From UMGS172 sp045546915 (lineage in GTDB: Bacteria; Bacillota; Clostridia; Oscillospirales; Acutalibacteraceae): a stretch of DNA of 64,000 bases. The notes under the pieces are model-generated. The model ran no database searches. It was not told the DNA's origin and saw only the letters and a program-made list of their open reading frames with translations. The translations under genes and the position numbers were made by a program. The DNA lies in assembly GCA_045546915.1 (NCBI GenBank), contig JAZQDU010000012.1:23999-87998 (forward strand). Reading direction: 5' to 3'. Positions 17,121 through 26,572 of this stretch are shown piece by piece; positions within the stretch are counted from its first letter, which is position 1, and every line of letters starts with the position of its first letter.

Positions 17121-18503
17121 ATGAAAAATATACTCAAGAAAACTTTTGTATTTGTTGTGGTTGCTGTTTTGTTAATGTCGGTTTCGGCATGTGGCAAGAA
17201 AAACGGCGATTTTATAAAAGTTATCGAGAAAGACGGCTTTCAGTTTGGAATTTATAAAGGTTTTGTTGAAGTTTTGTCATACGTAGGCAACGATGTAGAT
17301 GTTGTGGTACCTGAAACGATTGACCGGCAACCGGTAACCGTTGTAGGTGACTATGCTTTTAGCGGGTGTAGAACCCTAAATAGCGTGACACTTCCCATGA
17401 CGGTCGAAAAAATTGGTGAAGAAGCATTCAGCCAGTGTATTTCGCTTACCGCCGTACAATTTCCCGAAACGCTTATGTCTATGGGCGACGGCATTTTTAG
17501 TTATTGCAGTTCACTTACAACCGTCACTTTGCCTGAGGGTATAAATGCGGTACCTAAAAACGCCTTTTACCGCTGTTCTAAACTATCAAGTGTGAATGTT
17601 CCCGCTTCAGTAAAAACCATCGGTGAAAATGCATTTGCCGATTGCGGTTTGCTGACAGAAATCGGTTTTTCTGAAGGGTTGACCTTAATCGAAACAGGGG
17701 CATTCAGCAGTTGTGAGCAATTGGAAAATGTGAATTTGCCCGATAGTTTGACCGAAATAAAATCTCATGCGTTCGAGGGTTGTGCTTCAATAAAAAACCT
17801 TAATTTTGGAAAAGGTGTTGCAACAATAGGCGAAAAAGCGTTCGGCATGTGTTCGGCACTTGAAAGCGTTACATTTGGCGATTCACTTAAAACTTTGGGG
17901 AATGAAGTGTTCAGTCAGTCGGGGCTAAAAACTGTAACTCTGCCCGATTCGGTTGTAAATATCGGAGCAGGTTGTTTTAAAGGTTGCCTTAGTTTGACCG
18001 AGGCAAAATTACCTACGGCTATTAAGGTTGTGCCCGACAGTATATTTGCTGATTGTCGCTCTCTTACCTCGTTTACTTTGCATGATGGTATAACTAAGGT
18101 TGGGCAATACGCCTTTTCAGGTTGCGAAAACCTTGCAACGGTGACCTTGCCTCAAGGCATTGTGGAAATTGGCAGTTATGCTTTTTCGGGTTGCCTTAAA
18201 TTTGACAGTATAGTTTTGCCCGATAGTTTAAGACGAGTTGGTGAGGGTGCTTTTTCCGATTGCATAAATGCCCAAAAAATCCTGTTAGGTAACGGAATTG
18301 AGGAGATAGGAGCTTTTGCTTTTAATTACTGTTGCAGTGTGAAAAAGGTAACGGTTCCCGTATCGGTTGAAAAAATCGGGGAAGGCGTGTTTAGAAACTG
18401 CGAATATTTAAGAAGAGTTTACGTTCAAAAAGAAAAAAATTATTTTGATACATCCGATTGGGGAGTAGGCTTCAAAGTTGAGTGGAAGCCGATTAAAAAG
18501 TGA
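17121..18503 (+). CDS. BspA-type leucine-rich repeat lipoprotein
   Basis: The 460-residue protein starts with a lipoprotein signal (lipobox VSAC, about residues 21-24). It then carries about sixteen tandem LRR_5 repeats of roughly 23 residues, each with the core IG..AF..C..L..V.LP, from about residue 60 to 440. A short tail ends in WKPIKK. Such proteins are displayed on the cell surface and in other species bind host or matrix proteins. The stop codon overlaps the start of nth (ATGA-like arrangement), so the two are co-transcribed, an unusual pairing. Ligand unknown. Confidence 0.88.
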   Translation: MKNILKKTFVFVVVAVLLMSVSACGKKNGDFIKVIEKDGFQFGIYKGFVEVLSYVGNDVDVVVPETIDRQPVTVVGDYAFSGCRTLNSVTLPMTVEKIGEEAFSQCISLTAVQFPETLMSMGDGIFSYCSSLTTVTLPEGINAVPKNAFYRCSKLSSVNVPASVKTIGENAFADCGLLTEIGFSEGLTLIETGAFSSCEQLENVNLPDSLTEIKSHAFEGCASIKNLNFGKGVATIGEKAFGMCSALESVTFGDSLKTLGNEVFSQSGLKTVTLPDSVVNIGAGCFKGCLSLTEAKLPTAIKVVPDSIFADCRSLTSFTLHDGITKVGQYAFSGCENLATVTLPQGIVEIGSYAFSGCLKFDSIVLPDSLRRVGEGAFSDCINAQKILLGNGIEEIGAFAFNYCCSVKKVTVPVSVEKIGEGVFRNCEYLRRVYVQKEKNYFDTSDWGVGFKVEWKPIKK

Positions 18504-19150
18504 TGAAAGAAAACGAAAAAAAGCAGATAGCAAAACAGGCGGTAAAACTTTTTGAAAACGAATATCCCGATGCCGTTTGTTCGCTTACATATAAAAATGC
18601 ATTTGAATTGCTTATAGCCACAAGGCTTTCGGCACAATGCACCGATAAAAGAGTAAACTTAGTAACGCCGGCACTTTTTGAAAGGTTTCCTGACGCTTTT
18701 AGTCTTGCCAATGCCAAAGTGCAAGAGGTTGAGGAACTCATTAAAACCTGCGGGCTGTATAAAACAAAAGCGGCCGACCTTGTAGGGATAGCAAAAATGT
18801 TGTGTGAGGATTTCGGCGGCGAGGTTCCCGATACGGTTGAGCAGTTGATTTTGTTGCCGGGCGTCGGAAGAAAAACTGCAAACTTGGTTTGCGGTGATAT
18901 TTTTGGTAAACCTGCCGTTGTCACCGACACGCATTTTATACGTCTTTGCAACCGTTTTGGGTTTGTTAAGACCACCGACCCTTTAAAGGTTGAAAAACAA
19001 ATGAGGGCTATATTGCCACCTGAGAAATCAAATGATTTTTGTCACCGTGCGGTTTTGCACGGCAGAGCAGTGTGTACCGCAAGAAAAGCCTTTTGTGAAA
19101 AGTGCTGTTTTGAATCAATTTGTGAAAAACATCTTGAAAGGAAATCATAA
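18503..19150 (+). CDS. nth: Endonuclease III (base-excision DNA glycosylase/AP lyase)
   Basis: The 215-residue protein has the helix-hairpin-helix LPGVGRKTANLV with the catalytic lysine, the catalytic aspartate in VVTDTHFIRL, and a C-terminal iron-sulfur motif C-x6-C-x2-C-x5-C (CTARKAFCEKCCFESIC). This is a complete Nth, which removes oxidised pyrimidines. A GTG at 18500 directly precedes the ATG at 18503. The gene overlaps the LRR stop and its own stop overlaps the next ATG, forming a coupled nth-yhaO-yhaN-like DNA repair string. Confidence 0.95.
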   Translation: MKENEKKQIAKQAVKLFENEYPDAVCSLTYKNAFELLIATRLSAQCTDKRVNLVTPALFERFPDAFSLANAKVQEVEELIKTCGLYKTKAADLVGIAKMLCEDFGGEVPDTVEQLILLPGVGRKTANLVCGDIFGKPAVVTDTHFIRLCNRFGFVKTTDPLKVEKQMRAILPPEKSNDFCHRAVLHGRAVCTARKAFCEKCCFESICEKHLERKS

Positions 19151-20217
19151 TGAAGATAATACATTGTGCCGATATACATCTTGATTCCAAGATAAACGCT
19201 AATCTTTCTGCCTCTAAAATCAAGCAACGAAAGGCTGAAATTCTGGCAACATTTTGCAATATGATAAATTTTGCGAAAGAACAAGGGGTCCACGTTGTAA
19301 TTATTGCAGGCGATTTGTTTGATTCCGACCGTTGTTCCGAGGCTTCAATGCAGGTGGTATTATCTGAAATCAGTGCAGCCAAAAACACAGAGTTTCTTTA
19401 TCTTTGCGGAAATCACGATGCCGGTAAGACGTTGGCAAATGCTTCTGTTCCGTCTAATTTAAAACTTTTTTGTGATACCTGGACCACCTTTAACTACGAC
19501 AATGTAAGTATTACAGGTGTGGAGTTAAATAGCAACAACTGTCGCAATATTTACGACAGTCTTGTAGTTGATTCAAGCAAATTCAATATTGTTGTTCTTC
19601 ACGGTGCAAAGGCTTATACTTCGGGCGAGGACACTGTTAATTTGGGCAGTCTTGCCGAAAGAGGTATTGATTACCTTGCTTTAGGGCATTACCATTCTTA
19701 CGATTGCGGTAAACTTGATAACCGCGGTCAATGGTGTTACAGCGGCTGTCTTGAAGGACGAGGTTTTGACGAGTGCGGTGAAAAAGGTTTTGTGTTGCTC
19801 GAAATTGATAAAGATACATATAAAAAACAGTTTATAAAGGCTGCAAAAAGGGATATTGTTGCCGTTGATTGTGATATAAGCGGACTTTATGATATGGGTG
19901 CAATTCACGATAAAGCGGTTTCTTTAGTTGAGTCGGTTGACCGTGATTCAATGGTGAGATTGTCATTGACCGGTGAGATTCCTGAAGATTCAAATAAGGA
20001 TATTCCGTTTTTAAACGAAAAACTTAATAGCATGTTTTATTTTGCCAAGGTGGTTGACGATACAAGGGTAAAAATCAATCCTGAGGATTATGTGAATGAT
20101 GTTTCTTTAAAGGGTGAATTTATCCGTCGGGTCATGCAAGCCGACCTTGATGAGGAAACAAGAAGCCGAGTTATTGAATGTGGTCTGTCGGCACTTAAAG
20201 GAAGAGAGGTGTTCTGA
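19150..20217 (+). CDS. SbcD/YhaO-like DNA repair exonuclease subunit
   Basis: The 355-residue calcineurin-like metallophosphoesterase has MKIIHCADIHLDS (metal ligands D and H), VIIAGDLFDSD, YLCGNHDAG, NIVVLHGAKAY and LALGHYHSY: all Mre11/SbcD metal motifs. Domain order and length match B. subtilis YhaO. It overlaps nth by one base and the ATPase gene by one base, so it presumably forms a nuclease-ATPase complex acting on DNA ends. The C-terminal 100 residues are less conserved. Confidence 0.88.
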   Translation: MKIIHCADIHLDSKINANLSASKIKQRKAEILATFCNMINFAKEQGVHVVIIAGDLFDSDRCSEASMQVVLSEISAAKNTEFLYLCGNHDAGKTLANASVPSNLKLFCDTWTTFNYDNVSITGVELNSNNCRNIYDSLVVDSSKFNIVVLHGAKAYTSGEDTVNLGSLAERGIDYLALGHYHSYDCGKLDNRGQWCYSGCLEGRGFDECGEKGFVLLEIDKDTYKKQFIKAAKRDIVAVDCDISGLYDMGAIHDKAVSLVESVDRDSMVRLSLTGEIPEDSNKDIPFLNEKLNSMFYFAKVVDDTRVKINPEDYVNDVSLKGEFIRRVMQADLDEETRSRVIECGLSALKGREVF

Positions 20218-22505
20218 TGAAACTGATAAAATGCAGTGTTGAAAATTTCGGAGCACTAAGTGGATTTAAAATGGATTTTACCGATGGCCTTTGTGTTATA
20301 AAAGAGGATAACGGATTTGGTAAAAGTACGTTGGCAGCCTTTGTAAAGGCTATGTTTTATGGTCTTCCTGTTACAAGAAAGGCAGATATAAACGAAAACG
20401 AACGTTTAAAATACGACCCTTGGCAGGGCGGTAACTACGGTGGAAGTCTTGATTTTGAATGTGAAAAAGGCACATTCAGAATTGAACGCTTTTTCGGAAA
20501 TAAGGCAAAGGACGATAGTTTTAAACTTTACGACCTTAAAAACGGCACCGAAAGTACTGTGTTTAGCGATAATATTGGTAACGAACTGTTTTCGATTGAT
20601 GCTGAAAGTTTTGAAAAAAGTGTTTTTTTGCCTCAGCAAAAATTGGAAGTCGGAATGAATGCCAGCATTAATGCAAAACTAACCGGTCTTGTTGAAGACA
20701 ACGACGATATCGGAAATTTTGACCGCGCTATGGCAGAACTTGATAAGCAACAAAAAGCAAGAGGTGTTAAGGGCAGACTTGATGCCTTAAATAAGGAAAT
20801 TGCTTTAATTGAGCGTGATATTGTCGACAAAAGAAGTTCTGCCGGTGTTTTGGATGTATTATTGCAACAACGCAAGCAGTATAAGTCCAAAGAAGCCGAA
20901 ATGGAAAGTAGATTGGAGCAACTTCGTCGGGAAATAAGCGTTATATCTGACCTTGCTGCAGCAATTAAGGATAACGAACGCCGAAGGGAACTGTCGGACG
21001 AAATTGTAAAATGTAAAGGCAAAATTGAAATTATCAATAAAAAATATAAGGTTTTGCCTACTGAGAGTGAAATAACGAGTGTTAATTCGGTTGTATCACG
21101 TTACACTCTTGCAAAATCGGGTTTAAATTTGCTTAATAAAGATACGCATGATGAACAGCGGTTTAGTGACGCCCAAAAGTTCTTTGTAAACGGTATTCCA
21201 ACCGATGAGCAACTTGCCGAGTGTAAGGAAAATTTGCGAAAATACGAAGCACAAACCGTGAGAGCCGAGACCATTAAGACTCAAATAAACGAAATTCCCG
21301 CAGAAAGTGTGCCTCAAAAAGGTAAACTTATCGAAAAAGCGGTGCTTTTAGTTGCGGCATTGTTTGCTGTGACGGGAATATTCATGTTGTTTATAAACTT
21401 AATAGTTGGGGTTGCGCTTTTGGGCGTTGGTATCATTTCGGCAGGTGTTGCGGGATTTTTAATGCTGAAAGGCATGATAACCTCATCGGTTGCGTCGGCA
21501 CCTAATAATTCCGAAAAATTAAGTGAAGAATATGCCACGTGTTTGGAAAGTGCTAACCGTTTTAAAGCACTTGCGGTAGAGTTTTTGAAAAATTACAGTG
21601 ATGACGAACCGAATGTGGCAATAGAACAAATAGCCGAGAATTTAAAGGAATATAATACATTAAAAACCATAATCGAACGCAAAAACCAACAAAGAAATGA
21701 GCAAAATCAAATTTTAACCGAATTACAAGGTGAAATTGAAGAATTTTTTGAAAAAGTTACGGGAAGTGTCCCCGAAAACTTGACCGAAACCCTTGATTTT
21801 TTACGTGAAGACATTAAAAGTTTCGATTTTGCAACAAAAAAAATTAATGAGTGTAAGGAAAAGTTGAGTGCTATACCTCAAACGGATATTCCCGAAGGAG
21901 TCGAGGCGGTTGACCGCGAGGCTTTGATTTGTGAAGAGTCCGAATTAAGCGAAAAACTTGATGCTGTACGTCGTGAGATAACATCATTGCAGTCCCGTAT
22001 TACGGTGGCTGAACTTTCTTCAGATGCTTTGCAGGACTTTTTAAGTCAACTCGACGATAAAAACGAGCAAAAGGCAGAGTTGTCAGCCAATCTTGAGGTT
22101 GTAAGGTTAACCGAGCAATTCTTAAAAGAAGCAAGAGACGGTTTATCAAGCAGGTATATGACTGTGCTTAAAAACAAATTCAAAGAGTATACGTCTCTGG
22201 TTTGCGGGGGCACGGTTGGGGAGTTTATGTTGGATAACTCTTTGAGTTTGGGGCTTAGCCGTGACGGTGGAATCCGCGAGAGCGAGTGCTTTAGTGAAGG
22301 TTATCGTGATATGTTGGACATTTGTATGCGTTTATCCCTTGCAGATGCTCTTTACGATGGCGAAAAACCCATGCTTATTCTTGATGACCCGTTTGTTAAT
22401 CTTGATGACCAAAGGGTGCAAAATGCACTTTTGTTGCTTTCAAAGTTGGCAGAAAATCGTCAGATAATATATTTAACCTGCCATAACAGTCGAGTTCCTG
22501 AGTGA
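20217..22505 (+). CDS. Rad50/SbcC-like ATPase, YhaN type
   Basis: The 762-residue protein has an N-terminal P-loop NGFGKSTLAAF (about residues 34-44), long coiled-coil segments (about 180-270 and 450-640), and a C-terminal half with SEGYRDMLDICMRLSLADAL and Walker B MLILDDPFVNLDD. In the middle (about 375-420) lie two hydrophobic helices, LVAALFAVTGIFMLF and VGVALLGVGIISAG, as in YhaN. It is shorter than B. subtilis YhaN. It partners with the nuclease just upstream. Membrane insertion of the coiled-coil tip is inferred. Confidence 0.85.
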   Translation: MKLIKCSVENFGALSGFKMDFTDGLCVIKEDNGFGKSTLAAFVKAMFYGLPVTRKADINENERLKYDPWQGGNYGGSLDFECEKGTFRIERFFGNKAKDDSFKLYDLKNGTESTVFSDNIGNELFSIDAESFEKSVFLPQQKLEVGMNASINAKLTGLVEDNDDIGNFDRAMAELDKQQKARGVKGRLDALNKEIALIERDIVDKRSSAGVLDVLLQQRKQYKSKEAEMESRLEQLRREISVISDLAAAIKDNERRRELSDEIVKCKGKIEIINKKYKVLPTESEITSVNSVVSRYTLAKSGLNLLNKDTHDEQRFSDAQKFFVNGIPTDEQLAECKENLRKYEAQTVRAETIKTQINEIPAESVPQKGKLIEKAVLLVAALFAVTGIFMLFINLIVGVALLGVGIISAGVAGFLMLKGMITSSVASAPNNSEKLSEEYATCLESANRFKALAVEFLKNYSDDEPNVAIEQIAENLKEYNTLKTIIERKNQQRNEQNQILTELQGEIEEFFEKVTGSVPENLTETLDFLREDIKSFDFATKKINECKEKLSAIPQTDIPEGVEAVDREALICEESELSEKLDAVRREITSLQSRITVAELSSDALQDFLSQLDDKNEQKAELSANLEVVRLTEQFLKEARDGLSSRYMTVLKNKFKEYTSLVCGGTVGEFMLDNSLSLGLSRDGGIRESECFSEGYRDMLDICMRLSLADALYDGEKPMLILDDPFVNLDDQRVQNALLLLSKLAENRQIIYLTCHNSRVPE

Positions 22506-22563
22506 TATAAAAGAGGCTTTTTACAAATTGTCTTAAATTTTTATAGAAAATTTCATGGGAATA

Positions 22564-22572
22564 TGATATAAT
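22564..22572 (+). promoter_or_regulatory. Extended -10 promoter of the LCP gene
   Basis: TGATATAAT lies 59 bases before the LCP ATG; the -35 region is weak. Confidence 0.5.
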
Positions 22573-22630
22573 ATTAAAGTTATAAAACATAAAAAATCAA
22601 CTCAAATAATTCAAATATCAGGTGATATGA

Positions 22631-24148
22631 ATGAAAGTAAAGTTTGTGCATAGAATTATCGGTTTGGTAATTGCTTTTGTGTTGCTTGCTGCAAGTGGTG
22701 CGTTTTTGTGGTATTTATATACTACCAAGATGGTTCCGACTAAATATTTGAAGTTAGGTGCTGCGTTTTTCACAGTGCTTTCGTTGGCTGTGTCATTGTT
22801 GTGTATCAACATCAACAAAACATGGAGGTCATTAATTGGATGCGTTTTAGCACTATTAATAGTCGGCGTACAATGCTTTGCAGTTGATTTTATTAAGGTT
22901 ACAACCAATACTTTTGAGGAGATAACTCAGGTCGAACCCGAGTATGCCGAGGTTGGTGTATTTGTAAAGAGTGAGGATGAGGCGACAGCAATATCTGACC
23001 TTAAAGGGTACACATTTGGCATTATGAGGGCGTTGGACCGAAGTATAACCGATATTGCTATTCGTAACATTTCTAACACTTTAGGCGAAGAATTAACCGT
23101 TATTGAATATGAGACGGTTGACGAGGTGGCTGCTGCGTTAATCGAAACAAACGAAGTTACGGCAATTATTGTAAATAAAGCGTTTGTTGAAATCTTAAGC
23201 GAAATCGAGGGCTTTGAAGATGTAGGTGAAAAAATACGTGAGGTAGGCATACTTGAAATAGAAGACACTGTAAAACTTCCAACAGGAAGTTCGGGTGGAG
23301 GCAGTTACGCTGAAGGGCCGCTTGATATCGGTACATATGTAGCACCTAATCCGTCAACAAAAATGCCCGAACACGTTGTTTCACTGTATATAAGCGGTAT
23401 TGACTGTTATGGTAAAGTTTCAAGACGCAGCCGAAGTGATGTAAACATAGTTGCATTTGCTAACACTAAAACGAAACAAATTGTACTTATTTCTGCTCCG
23501 CGAGATTTTTATGTTCCAACGCCGGTTACCAACGGTGTCTGCGATAAACTTACCAATGCCGGAATTTATGGAGCCAAGGTAAGCAAAGGTGCCCTTGAGA
23601 TGCTTTATGATGCCGAGATTAATCATTATTTCAGGGTGAACTTTACCGGATTTATCAATATAGTAAATGCTATGGGCGGAATTACCGTTAATTCCAAATA
23701 TGCGTTTACTACTAAAAACGGCGAAAGTTTTGTTAAAGGCGAGAATGTTCTTACCGGAAGCCAAGCTTTGGCTTTTGCACGTGAGAGAAAAAGTTTTGCA
23801 AGCGGAGACCGTCAGCGTGGTAAAAATCAGATGGAGGTTATAAAAGGTGTTATAAATAAGGCCACCAGTTTTGCTATGCTTACCAATTACAAGAAGATTT
23901 TGGATTCGGTGGCGGCAAGTATGGAAACCGATCTTCCTTATGAAAAGATAACCGAACTTATAAACAATCAGTTGAATGACAATGCCAAATGGAATGTTGT
24001 AAGTTATTCGGTTGATGGAACAGGTGCCTCAAGAAAGCCGTTTTCTCAAAAGAGCAGGTCTTATGTAATGTTACCAAAACAATCCACGATTGATAAGGCA
24101 AAAAGCCTTATTGACCAGCTTATAACCGACCAAGTTCCTACGTTGTGA
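22631..24148 (+). CDS. LytR-CpsA-Psr (LCP) family cell-wall glycopolymer ligase
   Basis: The 505-residue protein has three N-terminal transmembrane helices within the first 85 residues. It then has a region of about 110 residues resembling a solute-binding fold, and the LCP domain from about residue 235. LCP motifs include LISAPRDFYVPTP, DKLTNAGIYG, NFTGFINIVNAMGGI and ALAFARERKSFASGDRQRG (conserved arginines that bind polyprenyl pyrophosphate). LCP enzymes attach teichoic acids or capsule to peptidoglycan. The binding-protein-like insert between the helices and the LCP domain occurs in other Clostridia. The next gene is a hexapeptide acyltransferase. Confidence 0.9.
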   Translation: MKVKFVHRIIGLVIAFVLLAASGAFLWYLYTTKMVPTKYLKLGAAFFTVLSLAVSLLCININKTWRSLIGCVLALLIVGVQCFAVDFIKVTTNTFEEITQVEPEYAEVGVFVKSEDEATAISDLKGYTFGIMRALDRSITDIAIRNISNTLGEELTVIEYETVDEVAAALIETNEVTAIIVNKAFVEILSEIEGFEDVGEKIREVGILEIEDTVKLPTGSSGGGSYAEGPLDIGTYVAPNPSTKMPEHVVSLYISGIDCYGKVSRRSRSDVNIVAFANTKTKQIVLISAPRDFYVPTPVTNGVCDKLTNAGIYGAKVSKGALEMLYDAEINHYFRVNFTGFINIVNAMGGITVNSKYAFTTKNGESFVKGENVLTGSQALAFARERKSFASGDRQRGKNQMEVIKGVINKATSFAMLTNYKKILDSVAASMETDLPYEKITELINNQLNDNAKWNVVSYSVDGTGASRKPFSQKSRSYVMLPKQSTIDKAKSLIDQLITDQVPTL

Positions 24149-24186
24149 GGTTGTTTAGATTTGTTAAAATGAAAGAGGGATAAAAG

Positions 24187-24774
24187 TTGATAAAAAACAA
24201 AGCTGATTACATACGCTATTTGCAGTGTGACGCAAAATCTCTCGGGTGTAAAAGGAAAAGGCCAAGGTTAATAGGTGACGAAATTTGGAAGTTTCAACGT
24301 TGCCTTAGGAAAAGGGAGTATTATTTAACCTTTACAGGCTTAAAAAAAATAATATTCACTTTGCCGATTTTTCTTAACCGTTTAAAGTTTAGGAACATTT
24401 CTTTAAAACTGGGATTTTCTATTCCGGCAGGTGTTTTTGACGAAGGTTTAGCTATTGTTCATTATGGAAATATTGTAGTAAGTCATGGTGCAAAGGTAGG
24501 TAAAAATTGCAGAATACATGAAGGCGTTAATATAGGCGCCACTAATGGTAGCAACAAGGCGGCAACTATTGGTGATAATGTTTTTATTTCAACCGGTGCA
24601 AAAATCATTGGAGATATTTCTATCGCCGATGATGTTGCAATAGCGGCTAATGCAGTCGTTGTAAAGTCAATAACCGAGGCAGGCACAACATGGGGAGGAG
24701 TTCCTGCTAAAAAAATAAGTGATAATGATTCTCATGCCAATCTTCCTTGCTTGTTTCCAAATGACGGGATATAA
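24187..24774 (+). CDS. Left-handed beta-helix (hexapeptide) acyltransferase, serine acetyltransferase-like
   Basis: The 195-residue protein has a basic N-terminal half and a C-terminal hexapeptide-repeat region: VSHGAKVGKNCRIHEGVNIG, ATIGDNVFISTGAKIIGD and ADDVAIAANAVVVKS, ending GGVPAKKIS. This is the CysE-like fold that is also common in capsule and O-antigen acetyltransferases. The start is TTG after GAGGGATAAAAG. Placement directly after an LCP ligase suggests it decorates a wall polysaccharide rather than making O-acetylserine; this is an inference. Confidence 0.8.
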   Translation: MIKNKADYIRYLQCDAKSLGCKRKRPRLIGDEIWKFQRCLRKREYYLTFTGLKKIIFTLPIFLNRLKFRNISLKLGFSIPAGVFDEGLAIVHYGNIVVSHGAKVGKNCRIHEGVNIGATNGSNKAATIGDNVFISTGAKIIGDISIADDVAIAANAVVVKSITEAGTTWGGVPAKKISDNDSHANLPCLFPNDGI

Positions 24775-24778
24775 AATG

Positions 24779-24797
24779 TAAAGGCAAATGGCCTTTA
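24779..24797 (+). other. Short hairpin before xpt
   Basis: TAAAGGC, loop AAATG, GCCTTTA, just upstream of the xpt ribosome site. No T run, and no purine-riboswitch core. It may influence xpt translation, or mean nothing. Confidence 0.4.
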
Positions 24798-24809
24798 AGG
24801 GGTGGAGTT

Positions 24810-25391
24810 ATGAACTTTTTAGAACAAAGAATTTTAAAGGACGGCATTGTAAAAAAAGGCAATGTTTTAAAGGTTGACAGTTTCCTTAACCATCAGATGG
24901 ATATCGAACTTATGGATATGATGGGGCAGGAGTTTTATAACCGTTTTAAGGATAAAAAAATAACCAAGGTGCTTACCATTGAGGCATCAGGCATTGCTAT
25001 TGCTTGTTCGGTTGCACGTTGTTTTAATGTACCGGTTGTGTTTGCTAAAAAAAGCAAGAGTATTAACATCGATGGTGAAATGTACGTTGCCGAGGTTGAA
25101 TCGTTCACCCATAAAAATGTAAATAAGGTAATTGTGTCTAAACGCTTTTTAAGTAACGAGGACCATGTACTTATAGTAGACGATTTTCTTGCAAACGGTT
25201 GTGCTTTGCAGGGACTAATATCAATTACCGAAAGTGCGGGAGCAACGGTTGAAGGTCTTGGAATTGCCATTGAAAAAGGATTTCAATACGGTGGCAGAGC
25301 CATAAGGAATTTAGGATACCGTTTGGAGTCATTGGCAATAGTTGAGTCGATGGACGAGGAGTCGGGTACAGTTAAGTTTAGGGAGCAGTAA
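24810..25391 (+). CDS. xpt: Xanthine phosphoribosyltransferase
   Basis: The 193-residue protein is close to Xpt throughout: LLNxxxD-type start (VDSFLNHQMDIELM), TIEASGIAIA, VPVVFAKKSKS and the PRPP motif VLIVDDFLANGCALQGL. It converts xanthine with PRPP to XMP in purine salvage. AAGGGGTGGAG precedes the ATG. Unlike many Firmicutes xpt genes it has no room for a purine riboswitch: the upstream gene ends 36 bases away. Confidence 0.95.
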   Translation: MNFLEQRILKDGIVKKGNVLKVDSFLNHQMDIELMDMMGQEFYNRFKDKKITKVLTIEASGIAIACSVARCFNVPVVFAKKSKSINIDGEMYVAEVESFTHKNVNKVIVSKRFLSNEDHVLIVDDFLANGCALQGLISITESAGATVEGLGIAIEKGFQYGGRAIRNLGYRLESLAIVESMDEESGTVKFREQ

Positions 25392-25392
25392 A

Positions 25393-25947
25393 ATGCTTAC
25401 ATTGTTTTGGACATTTTTTAAAATAGGTCTTTTTACGTTTGGCGGCGGGTACGCCATGATTGCCAATATAAGAGAAATAGTTGTTGAGAACAAAAAATGG
25501 TTGACCGAAGATGAACTTTTAGAGATTACCGCTGTTGCCGAATCAACACCAGGCCCGATTGCAATAAATCTTGCCACCTATGTAGGTTTTAAGAAAAGGG
25601 GCTTTTGGGGAAGTGTTATGGCTACATGTGGGGTGGTTTTGCCGTCGCTAATTATTATTTTTATTATTTCATTGTTTTTGGATTCGTTTTTAGCAAACAA
25701 ATACGTTGCATTTGCCTTTAAAGGGATTAAATGTGCAGTGGCATTTCTTATAATTAAAGCAGGTGTTGTTTTTTTCAAAAAAATGCCTAAAAAAGTGTTG
25801 CCGTATGCCACGTTTACGGTCGTCTTTGCAGCAATGTTGATATTTGAAGTTTTGTCGGTTAAATTCAGTTCTATAATACTCATATTAATCGGTGCTGTTT
25901 TGGGACTGGCAGTGTATCCCAAAAGCGGAAAGACGGTGGACAAATGA
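25393..25947 (+). CDS. Chromate transporter half-protein (CHR family), first copy
   Basis: The 184-residue membrane protein has the CHR signature FKIGLFTFGGGYAMI and VAESTPGPIAINLATYVG, with about six hydrophobic helices. It is a half-size short-chain CHR protein that pairs with the next gene. The ATG at 25393 is 2 bases after the xpt stop and follows GGGAGCAG. Short-chain pairs are thought to build one antiporter. Natural substrates in anaerobes are uncertain; chromate or sulfate export is by family name only. Confidence 0.88.
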   Translation: MLTLFWTFFKIGLFTFGGGYAMIANIREIVVENKKWLTEDELLEITAVAESTPGPIAINLATYVGFKKRGFWGSVMATCGVVLPSLIIIFIISLFLDSFLANKYVAFAFKGIKCAVAFLIIKAGVVFFKKMPKKVLPYATFTVVFAAMLIFEVLSVKFSSIILILIGAVLGLAVYPKSGKTVDK

Positions 25948-26522
25948 TTTACCTTCTGCTGTTTGCTGAATTTTTTAAAGTTGGGCTTTTTTGCTTTGGC
26001 GGTGCATTTGGCATGATACCGTTAATTGAAGAAACGGTTTTGCGCCACGGTTGGCTTACAGAATCAAGATTTGTTGAGCTTATCGGTGTTTGCGAATCAA
26101 CACCAGGGCCGATTGCTGTTAACATGGCAACTTACATTGGCTCTACCCAAGGTGGTTTTTTTGGTAGTGTCGTTGCTACGTTGGGTGTTGTATTGCCATC
26201 GTTTTTAATAATTCTCGTTATAGCATCTTTACTTAAAAATTTTTCTGATAATAAATATTTCAAAGCGTTTTTAAAAGGTGTAAAACCTGTTGTTACAGCG
26301 CTTATTTTATCAACCGGTGTAATATTTTTGTTTAAGAGTTTGGGCTTTGTTTCGATAACTAATATACGAATCGATATAGTAAGCCTTGCCATTTTTTCGT
26401 TGTTGCTGTTAGTGTATTTTCTTGTTAAATGTGTATTTAAGAAGAAAATTTCATCAATTTTTCTCATAGCACTGTCAGCGGTGCTCGGTATTGGCATTTC
26501 AATGCTTAGTGAAATTTTATAG
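25944..26522 (+). CDS. Chromate transporter half-protein (CHR family), second copy
   Basis: The 192-residue paralogue of the preceding gene overlaps it by 4 bases (ATGA). Motifs are FFKVGLFCFGGAFGMIPLIE and VCESTPGPIAVNMATYIG, then four to five hydrophobic helices. The two halves are about the same length and presumably assemble as a heterodimer with opposite topology, as in other short-chain CHR pairs. A strong terminator follows. Confidence 0.88.
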   Translation: MIYLLLFAEFFKVGLFCFGGAFGMIPLIEETVLRHGWLTESRFVELIGVCESTPGPIAVNMATYIGSTQGGFFGSVVATLGVVLPSFLIILVIASLLKNFSDNKYFKAFLKGVKPVVTALILSTGVIFLFKSLGFVSITNIRIDIVSLAIFSLLLLVYFLVKCVFKKKISSIFLIALSAVLGIGISMLSEIL

Positions 26523-26572
26523 TCTAGTGTTAAGTTTTTGAAAGGTTTACTAAAATCATAAAATATAAAATA

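Noticed and set aside
24775..24809. Purine riboswitch before xpt
   Set aside because: Only 35 bases separate the genes; there is a small hairpin but no aptamer core.
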